Source of the DNA: Luteimonas sp. JM171
GTDB taxonomy: Bacteria > Pseudomonadota > Gammaproteobacteria > Xanthomonadales > Xanthomonadaceae
Direction: 5' to 3'
Assembly: GCF_001717465.1 (NCBI RefSeq)
Contig: NZ_CP017074.1
Span: 885,642-949,641, forward strand
DNA: 64,000 bases
Of the stretch, positions 51,443 to 60,949 are shown in pieces. The notes beneath the pieces were generated by a model that was not told the DNA's origin, searched no databases, and saw nothing but the letters and a program-made list of their open reading frames with translations. A program made the translations under genes and the position numbers. How positions within the stretch are numbered: the stretch's first letter is position 1; the number at the start of each line of letters is the position of its first letter.

Positions 51443-52195
51443 ATGGAAAAAACCATCCTCATCACCGGCGCGACCGCGGGCTTTGGCGCCGCAGCGGTTG
51501 CGCGCTTCATCGATTCCGGCTGGCGCGTGATCGCCACCGGCCGGCGCGCGGAGCGGCTGCAGGCGCTGGTGGACCGGCACGGCGGCGAACGCCTGCACGT
51601 GGCCGCGTTCGACATCCGCGACGCGGACGCGATGGAGGCCGCGCTCGCGTCCATCCCCGGGCCGTTCCGCGCCATCGATGTGCTGGTCAACAACGCCGGG
51701 CTGGCCCTGGGCACGGCCCCTGCACAGCAGGCGGACCTGGCGCAGTGGCGGCAGATGATCGATACCAACGTCACCGCCCTGGCGACGCTGACCCACGCGC
51801 TGCTGCCCACCCTGATCGAGCGGCGCGGCGTGATCATCAACATCAGTTCGATCGCCGGGACCTATCCATACCCCGGCGGCAACGTGTACGGCGGCACCAA
51901 GGCCTTCGTCAGCCAGTTCTCGCTGGGGCTGCGCTCGGACCTGCACGGCACCGGGGTGCGGGTGACCAGCATCGAGCCGGGGATGGCCGAAACCGAGTTC
52001 ACCCTGGTCCGCACCGGCGGCGACCAGGCGGCCTCGGACACCCTGTACGAAGGCGCCCGGCCGATGACCGCCGACGACATCGCCGGCGTCATCCATTACG
52101 TCGCCACCCTGCCGCCGCACCTCAACATCAACCGGCTCGAGATCATGCCCGTGAGCCAGTCGTTCGCGGGCTTCCAGGTGCACCGGGAGCGCTGA
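51443..52195 (+). CDS. Short-chain dehydrogenase (YdfG-like)
   Basis: The 250-residue protein is a classical SDR: TGATAGFGAAAVARF for NADP binding (with RR at 35-36 favouring NADPH), DVLVNNAGLALG, and the catalytic Ser-Tyr-Lys in NISSIAGTYPYPGGNVYGGTKAFV. Similarity of the C-terminal end (LPPHLNINRLEIMPVSQSFAG) to E. coli YdfG suggests an NADP-dependent 3-hydroxy acid (serine/3-hydroxypropionate type) dehydrogenase. The exact substrate is not proven by sequence. Confidence 0.92.
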   Translation: MEKTILITGATAGFGAAAVARFIDSGWRVIATGRRAERLQALVDRHGGERLHVAAFDIRDADAMEAALASIPGPFRAIDVLVNNAGLALGTAPAQQADLAQWRQMIDTNVTALATLTHALLPTLIERRGVIINISSIAGTYPYPGGNVYGGTKAFVSQFSLGLRSDLHGTGVRVTSIEPGMAETEFTLVRTGGDQAASDTLYEGARPMTADDIAGVIHYVATLPPHLNINRLEIMPVSQSFAGFQVHRER

Positions 52196-52252
52196 GGGGC
52201 GGCGGGACCCGCGCGGCCGGCCGCCGCGCAGGATCCTTTCGGCGGAGGGCGT

Positions 52253-52660
52253 TTACTGCTCGGTCGGCTTGCCGTCGTAGTGGTCGGCCTCGTGCTGCTC
52301 GTCGGCGATCTTCTTGGTCGCGTGCACGGTGCCGTCGCGGTGCTCGGGCGGGGCATAGAGGGTGTAGAGCCGCAGCGGCTCGTCGCCGGCGTTGATGACG
52401 TTGTGCTCGGCACCGGCCGGCACGATGGCGATCTCGTCATGCTCCAGGGTGTGCTCGGCGCCATCGAGCACCAGCTTGGCCTTGCCCTGCTCCACGCGGA
52501 AGAACTGGTCGGTGTCCGGGTGCACCTCGGTGCCGATCTCGTCGCCCGGCTGCAGGCACATCACCACCAGCTGCATCTGCGGGCCGGTGTAGAGCACGCG
52601 GCGGAAGTCGTTGTTCTCGAGGGTGCGCTCCTCGATGTTGGCGAAGTAGCCCTTTTTCAT
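52253..52660 (-). CDS. Cupin-domain protein
   Basis: The 135-residue protein is a single cupin barrel: the metal motif 1 is GTEVHPDTDQFFRVEQG (His, Asp/Gln region, Glu) and motif 2 is VPAGAEHNVINAG. It probably binds a metal ion and a small ligand; relatives in proteobacteria are annotated only as cupins. The C-terminal 30 residues (HATKKIADEQHEADHYDG) are charged and histidine-rich. A strong ribosome site (GAGGAG) precedes ATG 52660. It converges with the SDR gene and follows speA on the same strand. Confidence 0.85.
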   Translation of the reverse strand: MKKGYFANIEERTLENNDFRRVLYTGPQMQLVVMCLQPGDEIGTEVHPDTDQFFRVEQGKAKLVLDGAEHTLEHDEIAIVPAGAEHNVINAGDEPLRLYTLYAPPEHRDGTVHATKKIADEQHEADHYDGKPTEQ

Positions 52661-52706
52661 CTCATTTCTCCTCTTCGGGGGGGATGGATCCGGGGGGCCG
52701 GGCGGT

Positions 52707-54599
52707 TCAGTCAAGCGGCGCATCGTCCAGGTAGGTATAGCCGGTCAGCCCCGCTTCCAGCGCTTCGTTCAGGCGCGCGGCCTCGGATTTGGTCAGGTCG
52801 GCTGCACCCACCTTGGCGCGGTAGATGCGACGCAGGTCGTCCACTTTGTAGCCCACGTAGTCGAGCATGACATCCGTGGTGTCTCCGCGGCGTTGCTGCG
52901 TGATGGCATAGCCGCCCTCCCCGTCGAGCTTCACCTCGATCGCGTCGGTATCGCCGAACAGGTTGTGGATGTCGCCCAGGATCTCCTGGTAGGCGCCAAC
53001 CAGGAAGAACCCCAGCCGGTAGCTTTCGCCCGGTCGCAGCGGGTGCAGCGGCAGCGAGCTGTCCAGGTCCTCGTTCTCCACGTAGGTGTCGATCTTGCCG
53101 TCCGAATCGCAGGTGAGGTCGGCGATGGTGCCGCGGCGCGTGGGCGCTTCATCGAGCCGCTCGATGGGGACGATCGGAAACACCTGGTCGATCGCCCATA
53201 CGTCAGGAATGGACTCGAACACGCTGAAATTGACGAAGTACTTGTCCACCAGGCGCTCGTTGAGCTCGTCCAGCAGCGGCCGGTGGCTCTTCTCGTCATA
53301 GGTCAGGCGCGCCTTCACCGCGTGGGCGATGGCGTAGAACAGGTCGTCGATGCGGGCGCGGTGCACCAGGTCGAGCTGGCCCAGCGCGTACAGGCCCAGG
53401 CCCTCGCCGTGGTAGTGCACGGCCTCGTGGTAGAGCTCCACCGCCGGCCGCTGGTCGATGTCGGCGTGGATCTCGCGCAGCTGGCGCACCACCGTGGGCT
53501 CGTCGTCGTGGGGATCGGGCACGCGTCCTTCGGGGGCGGCTTCCACCTCGGACACATTGGCCACCAGCACCGCGTGGTGGGCGGTCATGGCGCGCCCGCA
53601 TTCGGTGACGATGCGCGGCTGGCGCAGGCCGGCTTCCGAACACGCCTGCGCCAGTGCCTGGACGATGGTCGAGGCGTACTGCGCCACGCCGTAGTTGACC
53701 GAGTTGTAGCTGCGCGAGCGGGTGCCCTCGTAATCGATGCCCAGGCCGCCGCCGACGTCGACGTAGTCGATGTCCGCGCCCAGCTTCGACAGCTCCACGA
53801 AATAGCGCGTGGCCTCGCGCATCCCGCGCGCGATGTCGCGCACGTTGGAGATCTGCGAGCCCATGTGGAAGTGCAGCAGCTTGAGCGCGCCGCCCATACC
53901 GGCGTCGCGCAGCGACTTCCACAGGTCCAGCAGCTGGCGCGGCGAGAGCCCGAACTTGGCCTTGTCGCCGCCGGAGTTCTGCCACTTGCCCGCGCCCAGG
54001 GTGGCCAGGCGCATGCGCACGCCCAGCACCGGTTCCACGCCGAGGGCGCTGGATTCCTCCAGCACCAGCCGCAGCTCGGAGGGCTTTTCCACCACGATGA
54101 AGACATTCATGCCCAGCTTGCGGCCAATCAGCGCCAGGCGGATGTATTCGCGGTCCTTGTAGCCGTTGCAGATCACCAGGCCGCCCGGGCGCGAGAGTGC
54201 CAGCACCGCCATCAGCTCGGGCTTGCTGCCGGCTTCCAGGCCGAACCCCTCGCCCGCATGCGCGGCCAGGGTGCCCGCCACGCCGCGGTGCTGGTTGACC
54301 TTGATCGGGTAGACCGCCGTGTAGCCGCCCTCGAAGCCGGCGTCGGCCTGGGCCTGGGCGAAGGCTTCCTGCAGCGCGCGCAGGCGATCGCCAAGGATGT
54401 CGGGGAAGCGCACCAGCAGCGGCAGGTGGGCGCCGGAATCCAGCGCGCGGTCGACCACCTCGGGCAGCACCACCGACGGCCCCGCCGGCCCGCGCGGCTG
54501 CACGATCACCCGCCCGTCCGCGCCGACGTCGAAATAGCCCGACGCCCAGTGCGGGATGGAATAGGTCTTGCGGGCGCGGTCGATGGACCAGGCGGTCAT
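52707..54599 (-). CDS. speA: Biosynthetic arginine decarboxylase
   Basis: SpeA turns arginine into agmatine for polyamine synthesis and uses PLP. The 630-residue protein is of normal length. The PLP lysine is Lys100 in AVYPIKVNQHRG; other fold-III signatures are EAGSKPELM, KFGLSPRQLLDL, HFHMGSQISNV and YVDVGGGLGIDYEG. It is divergent from speE across about 160 bases, so arginine decarboxylation and spermidine synthesis are encoded back to back. Confidence 0.96.
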   Translation of the reverse strand: MTAWSIDRARKTYSIPHWASGYFDVGADGRVIVQPRGPAGPSVVLPEVVDRALDSGAHLPLLVRFPDILGDRLRALQEAFAQAQADAGFEGGYTAVYPIKVNQHRGVAGTLAAHAGEGFGLEAGSKPELMAVLALSRPGGLVICNGYKDREYIRLALIGRKLGMNVFIVVEKPSELRLVLEESSALGVEPVLGVRMRLATLGAGKWQNSGGDKAKFGLSPRQLLDLWKSLRDAGMGGALKLLHFHMGSQISNVRDIARGMREATRYFVELSKLGADIDYVDVGGGLGIDYEGTRSRSYNSVNYGVAQYASTIVQALAQACSEAGLRQPRIVTECGRAMTAHHAVLVANVSEVEAAPEGRVPDPHDDEPTVVRQLREIHADIDQRPAVELYHEAVHYHGEGLGLYALGQLDLVHRARIDDLFYAIAHAVKARLTYDEKSHRPLLDELNERLVDKYFVNFSVFESIPDVWAIDQVFPIVPIERLDEAPTRRGTIADLTCDSDGKIDTYVENEDLDSSLPLHPLRPGESYRLGFFLVGAYQEILGDIHNLFGDTDAIEVKLDGEGGYAITQQRRGDTTDVMLDYVGYKVDDLRRIYRAKVGAADLTKSEAARLNEALEAGLTGYTYLDDAPLD

Positions 54600-54625
54600 G
54601 GCGGGGCCTTCGTGTAGGGCATTTG

Positions 54626-54631
54626 ATTGTA
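54626..54631 (-). promoter_or_regulatory. Possible -10 element of speA
   Basis: TACAAT on the minus strand, 27 bases before the speA ATG (54599). Confidence 0.4.
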
Positions 54632-54725
54632 GGCCGGGGGCTGGAAAGGCACACGCCGGCCGCCGCGGGCCGGCCAGCGCCCAGGCGCCGGCGCCGCGCT
54701 GCAGCCGCCACCACGCCCCAGGTCC

Positions 54726-54731
54726 TACAAT
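54726..54731 (+). promoter_or_regulatory. Possible -10 element of speE
   Basis: TACAAT lies 29 bases before the speE ATG (54761), exactly 100 bases from the speA element on the other strand. Confidence 0.4.
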
Positions 54732-54760
54732 GCCCCGTTTCCGCGCCGCAGGCCCCCCGC

Positions 54761-55612
54761 ATGAGCGAACCCACCTGGCTGTACGAGAACTTCAAACCCA
54801 CCGGCTCGGCCATCGGCTTTCGCGTGACCCGCAAGCTGGACGAGGTGGAGTCGCCGTTCCAGAAGATCGAGGTGTACGAATCGACCGACTGGGGCAACGT
54901 CATGCTGATCGACGGCGCGATGATGGTGACCAGCCGCGACAACTTCCTCTACCACGAGATGATGTCGCACCCGGCGCTGTTCACCCATCCGGACCCCAGG
55001 CGCGTGGTGATCATCGGCGGCGGCGACTGCGGCACCCTGCGCGAAGTGCTCAAGCATCCGGGCGTGGAAACGGCCGTGCAGTGCGACATCGACGAGCAGG
55101 TCACGCGCATGGCGGAGAAGCATTTCCCGGAACTGTGCGAGTCCAACGGCGACGCGCGCGCCGAGATCCTGTTCGACGACGGCATCGCGTACATGAAGAA
55201 GTGCGCGCCGGGCAGCGTCGACGTGGTGATCGTCGACTCGACCGATCCGGTCGGGCCGGCGGAGGGGCTGTTCAACAAGGCGTTCTTTGAAAGCTGCCAC
55301 CGCGCGCTCCGCGACGACGGCATCCTGGTGCAGCAGTCGGAGTCGCCGCTGGTGCTGGTGGACCTGATCCGCGAGATGCGCGCGGAAATGGGCAAGGCCG
55401 GATTCGACAGCTTCCAGACCCTGCCCTTCCCGCAGCCCTGCTATCCGAGCGGCTGGTGGAGCTGCACCCTGGCCCGCAAGGGCGGGCGCGGATTCGGCTT
55501 CCGCGAAGACGCCGCCGCGGGCAAGGCGTTTGAAACGAAGTATTACAGCGCCGACATCCACCGGGCGGCACAGGTGGTGCCGCCCTTCCTGCGAAAAGCG
55601 CTGGCCGGATAG
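54761..55612 (+). CDS. speE: Spermidine synthase
   Basis: SpeE transfers an aminopropyl group from decarboxylated SAM to putrescine. The 283-residue protein contains the SAM-binding block VVIIGGGDCGTLREVLKH, the catalytic Asp region VVIVDSTDPVGPAEGLF, and the N-terminal strand VMLIDGAMMVTSRDNFLYHEMMSH. The Gly-Gly-Gly-Asp motif is complete. A codon for decarboxylated-SAM specificity cannot be judged further by eye. Divergent speA supplies agmatine-derived putrescine through enzymes outside this window. Confidence 0.95.
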   Translation: MSEPTWLYENFKPTGSAIGFRVTRKLDEVESPFQKIEVYESTDWGNVMLIDGAMMVTSRDNFLYHEMMSHPALFTHPDPRRVVIIGGGDCGTLREVLKHPGVETAVQCDIDEQVTRMAEKHFPELCESNGDARAEILFDDGIAYMKKCAPGSVDVVIVDSTDPVGPAEGLFNKAFFESCHRALRDDGILVQQSESPLVLVDLIREMRAEMGKAGFDSFQTLPFPQPCYPSGWWSCTLARKGGRGFGFREDAAAGKAFETKYYSADIHRAAQVVPPFLRKALAG

Positions 55613-55629
55613 CCGGCCAGCAGCCGCGC

Positions 55630-56136
55630 TCAGTTCCAGCCTTCGGCGTTTCCTTGCCCGGCGTCGCCACATGCCGTGCCGCAGCGGCTGTTGCGCGTCT
55701 GGACCGCGTCCATCGACTGCTGTGACCTCCGCGCCGCCTCGCGCCGCTGGGCCACGGTCATGCACACGCGCTCGGCGCGGTTGCTGCCAGTCGGACGCAC
55801 CCGCTCACACACCATGCGCTCGTCCTCGGCCTGGTTCACGATCGCCGAGATCGACTCCAGCGAATTGAACAGGGCGGTCTGGTCGATCTGCGACAGCTCG
55901 GTGGAGCGCTCCTTGCCTTCAAGCAGGGCCAGGACCTTGTCCTGCTCGGCCATCAGCCGTCGGCGGTCCCTCTCGGAGAGATCGCCGTACACACCCTTGC
56001 CGGCCACGGCATCTTCACGGATCTCCTGCTGCTGGGCGACGATCGCCCGGGCATCGGTGTTCACCACGATCTGTGGCGCGTCACTGGCGGCCACGGCGCC
56101 AGGCAAAAGCAGCGCTGCAAGCGCCGCGCCCATCAT
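55630..56136 (-). CDS. Exported hypothetical protein
   Basis: From ATG 56136 the product is 168 residues with a signal peptide (MMGAALAALLLPGAVAAS). A TTG at 56145 close to GAGAGGG is an alternative start. The mature part is helical and charged, with SELDLSERDRRRLMAEQDKVLALLEGK-like stretches and late cysteines (MVCERVRPTGSNRAERVCMTV and SRCGTACG). I do not recognise a domain. It lies between speE (convergent) and glnB and may be a periplasmic protein stabilised by two disulfides. Confidence 0.6.
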   Translation of the reverse strand: MMGAALAALLLPGAVAASDAPQIVVNTDARAIVAQQQEIREDAVAGKGVYGDLSERDRRRLMAEQDKVLALLEGKERSTELSQIDQTALFNSLESISAIVNQAEDERMVCERVRPTGSNRAERVCMTVAQRREAARRSQQSMDAVQTRNSRCGTACGDAGQGNAEGWN

Positions 56137-56279
56137 GAACTTCAACTGCCCTCTCCCATGGCTGTCTGATATCGCAGCGTATCGCGATTGCCGGACCACC
56201 TCCAGCAGGGACCACCGGAAAATTATGAACAGCCGCAACCACTGGACTGGCGTCGCGTGACGATCACTCGAGAGGGCGG

Positions 56280-56705
<426 letters not shown>

Positions 56706-56799
56706 TCAGGGTTTTCCTACCGAACCCGAAGGCCGGCGCCGACGGTTTTCGCCCACGCCCGGCGACATGCTGTCCCCCTCCCCCGGAGAGTTTGAATCC

Positions 56800-57090
56800 A
56801 TGATTGAAATGGGCCATATCGATGACCTGGCGCGCCGCCTGAGCAGCCTGGTGCCGGCTTCGGTGCGCGAAAGCCGCGAGGAAATGCAGGAGAACTTCAA
56901 GGCCGTGCTGCAGGGCGGCCTGGCCAAGCTGGACCTGGTCACCCGCGAAGAGTTCGAGGTGCAGCGCGCGGTGCTGCTGCGCACCCGCGAGAAGCTGGAG
57001 GCGCTCGAGCAGGCCGTGCAGTGGCTGGAGGCCGAGCTGGACGGCAAGGCTTCGCAGGCTGGTACCACGCCCGCACCGCCCGCCCACTGA
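56800..57090 (+). CDS. ubiK: Ubiquinone biosynthesis accessory factor UbiK
   Basis: UbiK helps organise the late steps of aerobic ubiquinone synthesis with UbiJ. The 96-residue protein from ATG 56800 starts MIEMGHIDDLARRLSSLVPASVRESREEMQ in the family pattern and ends in a coiled coil (EFEVQRAVLLRTREKLEALEQAVQWLEAEL) that trimerises, plus an Ala/Pro tail. CCGGAGAG serves as the ribosome site. An earlier in-frame ATG at 56767 is less likely. The comM gene follows nine bases after the stop. Confidence 0.9.
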   Translation: MIEMGHIDDLARRLSSLVPASVRESREEMQENFKAVLQGGLAKLDLVTREEFEVQRAVLLRTREKLEALEQAVQWLEAELDGKASQAGTTPAPPAH

Positions 57091-57099
57091 CGCTCCCCG

Positions 57100-58608
57100 A
57101 TGGCGCTCGCACTCGTGCATGGACGCGCGCGTGCGGGGGTATCCGCCCCCGCGGTTGCGATCGAGGTGCATCTGGCCGGCGGCTTGCCCGGCATGTCGAT
57201 CGTCGGTTTGCCCGAGGCCGCGGTGCGCGAAGCCAAGGACCGGGTACGCGCGGCCATTCACAGCACCCAGCTGGAATTTCCGCAGCGCCGGATCACCGTC
57301 AACCTCGCGCCCGCCGATCTCCCCAAGCACGGCGGCCGGTTTGACCTGCCAATCGCACTGGGAATCCTGGCCGCGAGCGGGCAGGTGCCGCTGGAGTCCC
57401 TGCGCGAGACCGAGTTCATCGGCGAGCTTGGCCTGACCGGAGAGCTGCGACCGGTCGACGCCGTCCTCCCCGCGGCGATGGCAGCCGCTTCGGCAGGGCG
57501 CCGGCTGGTGGTGCCGGCGCCGTGCGCCGCCGAAGCGGCGCTTGCCACGAGCGCCCGGGTGTTCGCCGCGCGCACGCTGGGCGAAGTCTGCGCGCTGCTA
57601 CGCGGTGAAAAGCCCCTGCCCGAAGCGGCACCCGCTCCTGCCGCCACCCGGGCCACGGCCGACATGCGCGACGTGCGCGGGCAGCTGCAGGCGCGCCGGG
57701 CCCTGGAGATCGCGGCTGCTGGCGGACACCACCTGCTTCTTTGCGGCCCGCCGGGCTGCGGCAAGACGCTGCTGGCTTCGCGGCTGCCGGGCCTGCTGCC
57801 GTCGATGACGGAAGCGCAGGCACTGGAGGCGGCAGCGGTCGCCTCGGCCGCGGGGCGCGACATGGACGCCAGCCGGTGGCGCCAGCGGCCGTTCCGGGCG
57901 CCACACCATACGGCCAGCGCGGTGGCCCTGGCAGGCGGCGGCAGCGAGCCGCGGCCGGGTGAGATCTCGCTGGCCCACCACGGGGTGCTGTTTCTGGATG
58001 AGTTGCCGGAGTGGAGCCGGTACGCCCTGGAAGTGCTGCGCCAGCCGCTGGAATCCGGCACGGTCACCGTTTCGCGCGCCTCCCGGCAGTGCGAATTCCC
58101 GGCCCGCTTCCAGCTGGTCGCTGCCATGAACCCATGCCCGTGCGGGTGGGCCGGAGATCCTTCCGGCCGCTGCCGCTGCAGCCCAGATGTGGTCAACCGC
58201 TATCGCACCCGCGTTTCCGGTCCACTGATGGACCGCATCGACCTGCACGTGGACGTACGCCGCCTGCCCGCCGCGCAGCTGCGGCCCGACGCGCCCGAGG
58301 GCGAGGCCAGCGCGCCGATCCGGGCCCGGGTGGAGGCCGCGCGGGCGCGCCAGATCGAGCGGGCCGGCGTGCCCAACGCCCGGCTGGACCACGCGGCCAC
58401 CCGCGAAGGCTGCCGGCTGGGCAGCACTGACCAGGCGCTGCTGGAGCGCGCGATCGAATCCATGCAGCTGTCGGCCCGTGCCATGCACCGGATCCTGCGC
58501 GTGGCGCGCACCATCGCGGACCTGGATGGAAGCGAAAGCATTGCCACGCCCCATCTGACCGAGGCGCTGGGGTATCGCGGGTTCGAACCGCAGGCACTTG
58601 CCGCGTAA
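57100..58608 (+). CDS. comM: ComM-type Mg-chelatase-like AAA+ ATPase
   Basis: ComM is a helicase that extends branch migration during natural transformation. The 502-residue protein has the N-terminal ChlI domain (about 20-140), the Walker A site GPPGCGKTLLASRLPG (near residue 216), Walker B VLFLDELPEW and the C-terminal Mg_chelatase_C domain with the zinc-binding CPCGWAGDPSGRCRCS. It follows ubiK, and comM after ubiK is usual in this group. Together with the LigE-like ligase it suggests natural competence. Confidence 0.93.
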   Translation: MALALVHGRARAGVSAPAVAIEVHLAGGLPGMSIVGLPEAAVREAKDRVRAAIHSTQLEFPQRRITVNLAPADLPKHGGRFDLPIALGILAASGQVPLESLRETEFIGELGLTGELRPVDAVLPAAMAAASAGRRLVVPAPCAAEAALATSARVFAARTLGEVCALLRGEKPLPEAAPAPAATRATADMRDVRGQLQARRALEIAAAGGHHLLLCGPPGCGKTLLASRLPGLLPSMTEAQALEAAAVASAAGRDMDASRWRQRPFRAPHHTASAVALAGGGSEPRPGEISLAHHGVLFLDELPEWSRYALEVLRQPLESGTVTVSRASRQCEFPARFQLVAAMNPCPCGWAGDPSGRCRCSPDVVNRYRTRVSGPLMDRIDLHVDVRRLPAAQLRPDAPEGEASAPIRARVEAARARQIERAGVPNARLDHAATREGCRLGSTDQALLERAIESMQLSARAMHRILRVARTIADLDGSESIATPHLTEALGYRGFEPQALAA

Positions 58609-58717
58609 GGCACCCGCCATCGGTCACGGCCCGGATTTAACGCACGCGAAACACCGCGCCCGGCAATTCCGGTAGCTTTCACGCTGCCTGAATACATCTC
58701 CCGGGGAGAACCAACGA

Positions 58718-60796
58718 ATGCGTCACCAGACCCTGCTGCTCGCCAGCTGCATCGCGCTGTCGCTGTCCGCCTGTGGCCCGCGCGGCGACAATGGCGATGC
58801 CGACACCACCGCCCGCACCGGTCCGTCGTCGATCGACGAGGTTGACCTGATCCCGCGCCAAGCCCTGTTCGGCAACCCCGAGCGCGCCAACGTGCAGATC
58901 AGCCCCGACGGCGCGTACCTGAGCTGGATCGCCCCGGTCAACGGCGTGCTCAACGTCTGGATCGCACCGGCCGACGACCTCAATGGCGCCCGCCCGGTGA
59001 CCCGCGACGAGGGCCGCGGCATCCGCGGCTACTTCTGGTCGTACCAGCCCGGCACCCTCCTCTACGTTCGCGACAGCGGCGGCGACGAGGACTTCCACCT
59101 CTATGCGCTGGACCTGGAGGGCGGCGAGGCGCGCGACCTGACGCCATTCGAGAAGACCACCGCCACGGTGGTCAGTGTGAGCCCGAGGCACCCGGATTCG
59201 ATCCTGGTGGGCATGAACGACCGCGACCCGCAGTGGCACGACCTGTACCGGGTCGACCTGGGCAGCGGCGAGCGCACCCTGGTGGAGGAAAACACCGGCA
59301 TGATCGCCGGCTACATGGCCGACGCCGACTACACCCTGCGCTTCGCCATGCGCTCGCGCGCGGATGGCGGCATGGACATCCTGCGCCGCGAAGGCGACGG
59401 CTGGGTGGAGCACGACGCGATCCCGTTCGAGGACTCGATGACCACCTCACCCGGCGGCCTCACCCTCGACGGCAAGACCCTGTACATGCGCGATTCGCGC
59501 GACCGCAACACCTCGGCCCTGTACGCCATCGACACCGCCACCGGCGAGCGCACGCTGGTGCATGAGGACCAGCGCGCGGACGTGGGCGGCGGCCTGTCCG
59601 ACCCCGCCACCGGCGAGATCCAGGCGGTCTCGGTCAACTACCTGCGCCGGGAGTGGAAGGTGCTGGACGAGGACATCGCTGCGGACCTGGAAAAGCTGCA
59701 GGAGATGAGCCCGGGCGAAGTGAGCATCGGCTCGCGCACCCTCGACGACAGCACCTGGATCGTCACCTACTCGGCGGCCGAGGCGCCGGCCAAGTATTAC
59801 CGTTATGACCGCGCCAGCGGCGAGCTCACCGAGCTGTTCTCGGCCCGCCCCGCGCTCGACGGCGCCCCGCTGGTTCCGATGTGGCCACAGGAACTGACCT
59901 CGCGCGACGGACTCAACCTGGTGAGCTACCTCACCCTGCCGCCGCACGCCGACCCGGACGGCGACGGCAAGCCCGACCAGGCGGTGCCGATGGTGCTGCT
60001 CGTGCACGGCGGGCCGTGGGCGCGCGACTATTACGGCTACAGCAGCTACGACCAGTGGCTGGCCAACCGCGGCTACGCGGTGCTGAGCGTCAACTTCCGC
60101 GGCTCCACCGGGTTCGGCAAGGAGTTCACCAACGCCGGCGACGGCGAGTGGGGCGCCAAGATGCACGACGACCTGATCGACGCCGTGCAGTGGGCGGTCA
60201 GCGAGGGCGTCACCACCGAGGACAAGGTCGCGATCATGGGCGGCAGCTACGGCGGTTACGCCACGCTGGCCGGCCTGACCTTCACCCCGGACACCTTCGC
60301 CTGTGGCGTGGACATCGTCGGCCCGTCCAACCTCAACACCCTGCTCGAGACCGTGCCGCCGTACTGGGCCAGCTTCTTCGAGCAGCTCGCGCGGCGCATG
60401 GGCGATCCACGCACCGAGGAAGGCCGGGCCTGGCTCACCGAGCGCTCCCCGCTCACCCACGTCGACAACATCAGCAAGCCGCTGCTGATCGGCCAGGGCG
60501 CCAACGACCCGCGCGTGAAGCAGGCCGAGAGCGACCAGATCGTGGACGCGATGACGGAGAAGGACATCCCCGTCACCTACGTGCTGTTCCCCGACGAGGG
60601 CCACGGGTTTGCCCGGCCGGAGAACGACCTGGCCTTCAACGCCGTGGCGGAGGGCTTTCTGGGCCAGTGTCTGGGCGGGCGCACGCAGCCGATCGGCGAC
60701 CTCACCGGTTCCAGCATCCAGGTGCCGGTCGGCGCCGACATCGTGCCGGGGCTGGCCAAGGCGCTGGAGTCGCACACACCCGAAGAGCGCAACTAG
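58718..60796 (+). CDS. S9-family prolyl oligopeptidase-like lipoprotein
   Basis: The 692-residue protein has a lipoprotein signal (SLSAC, Cys19) and the two-domain form of S9 peptidases: an N-terminal propeller (about 60-400) and a C-terminal alpha/beta hydrolase. The triad is Ser510 in GGSYGGYA, Asp597 in GANDPRV and His629 in DEGHGF, with HGGPWARD as the oxyanion region. It probably degrades peptides as an exported acylaminoacyl- or dipeptidyl-type enzyme; substrate specificity is not certain. The start is the first ATG after CGGGGAGAACC. Confidence 0.93.
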   Translation: MRHQTLLLASCIALSLSACGPRGDNGDADTTARTGPSSIDEVDLIPRQALFGNPERANVQISPDGAYLSWIAPVNGVLNVWIAPADDLNGARPVTRDEGRGIRGYFWSYQPGTLLYVRDSGGDEDFHLYALDLEGGEARDLTPFEKTTATVVSVSPRHPDSILVGMNDRDPQWHDLYRVDLGSGERTLVEENTGMIAGYMADADYTLRFAMRSRADGGMDILRREGDGWVEHDAIPFEDSMTTSPGGLTLDGKTLYMRDSRDRNTSALYAIDTATGERTLVHEDQRADVGGGLSDPATGEIQAVSVNYLRREWKVLDEDIAADLEKLQEMSPGEVSIGSRTLDDSTWIVTYSAAEAPAKYYRYDRASGELTELFSARPALDGAPLVPMWPQELTSRDGLNLVSYLTLPPHADPDGDGKPDQAVPMVLLVHGGPWARDYYGYSSYDQWLANRGYAVLSVNFRGSTGFGKEFTNAGDGEWGAKMHDDLIDAVQWAVSEGVTTEDKVAIMGGSYGGYATLAGLTFTPDTFACGVDIVGPSNLNTLLETVPPYWASFFEQLARRMGDPRTEEGRAWLTERSPLTHVDNISKPLLIGQGANDPRVKQAESDQIVDAMTEKDIPVTYVLFPDEGHGFARPENDLAFNAVAEGFLGQCLGGRTQPIGDLTGSSIQVPVGADIVPGLAKALESHTPEERN

Positions 60797-60949
60797 GCGG
60801 GCCCTGCGCTGCTGGGCCGGGATGCCTGATTCCCGGCCAACGTCCGCCCGCGTGACTCACCGGGTGCCGCGGGCGCAGCCGCGGCGTGTGGACCCGCGCC
60901 AACCGTCATCCGTCCCGGCCACCCGGCCGGGGCGGCATCATGTGCGCCC

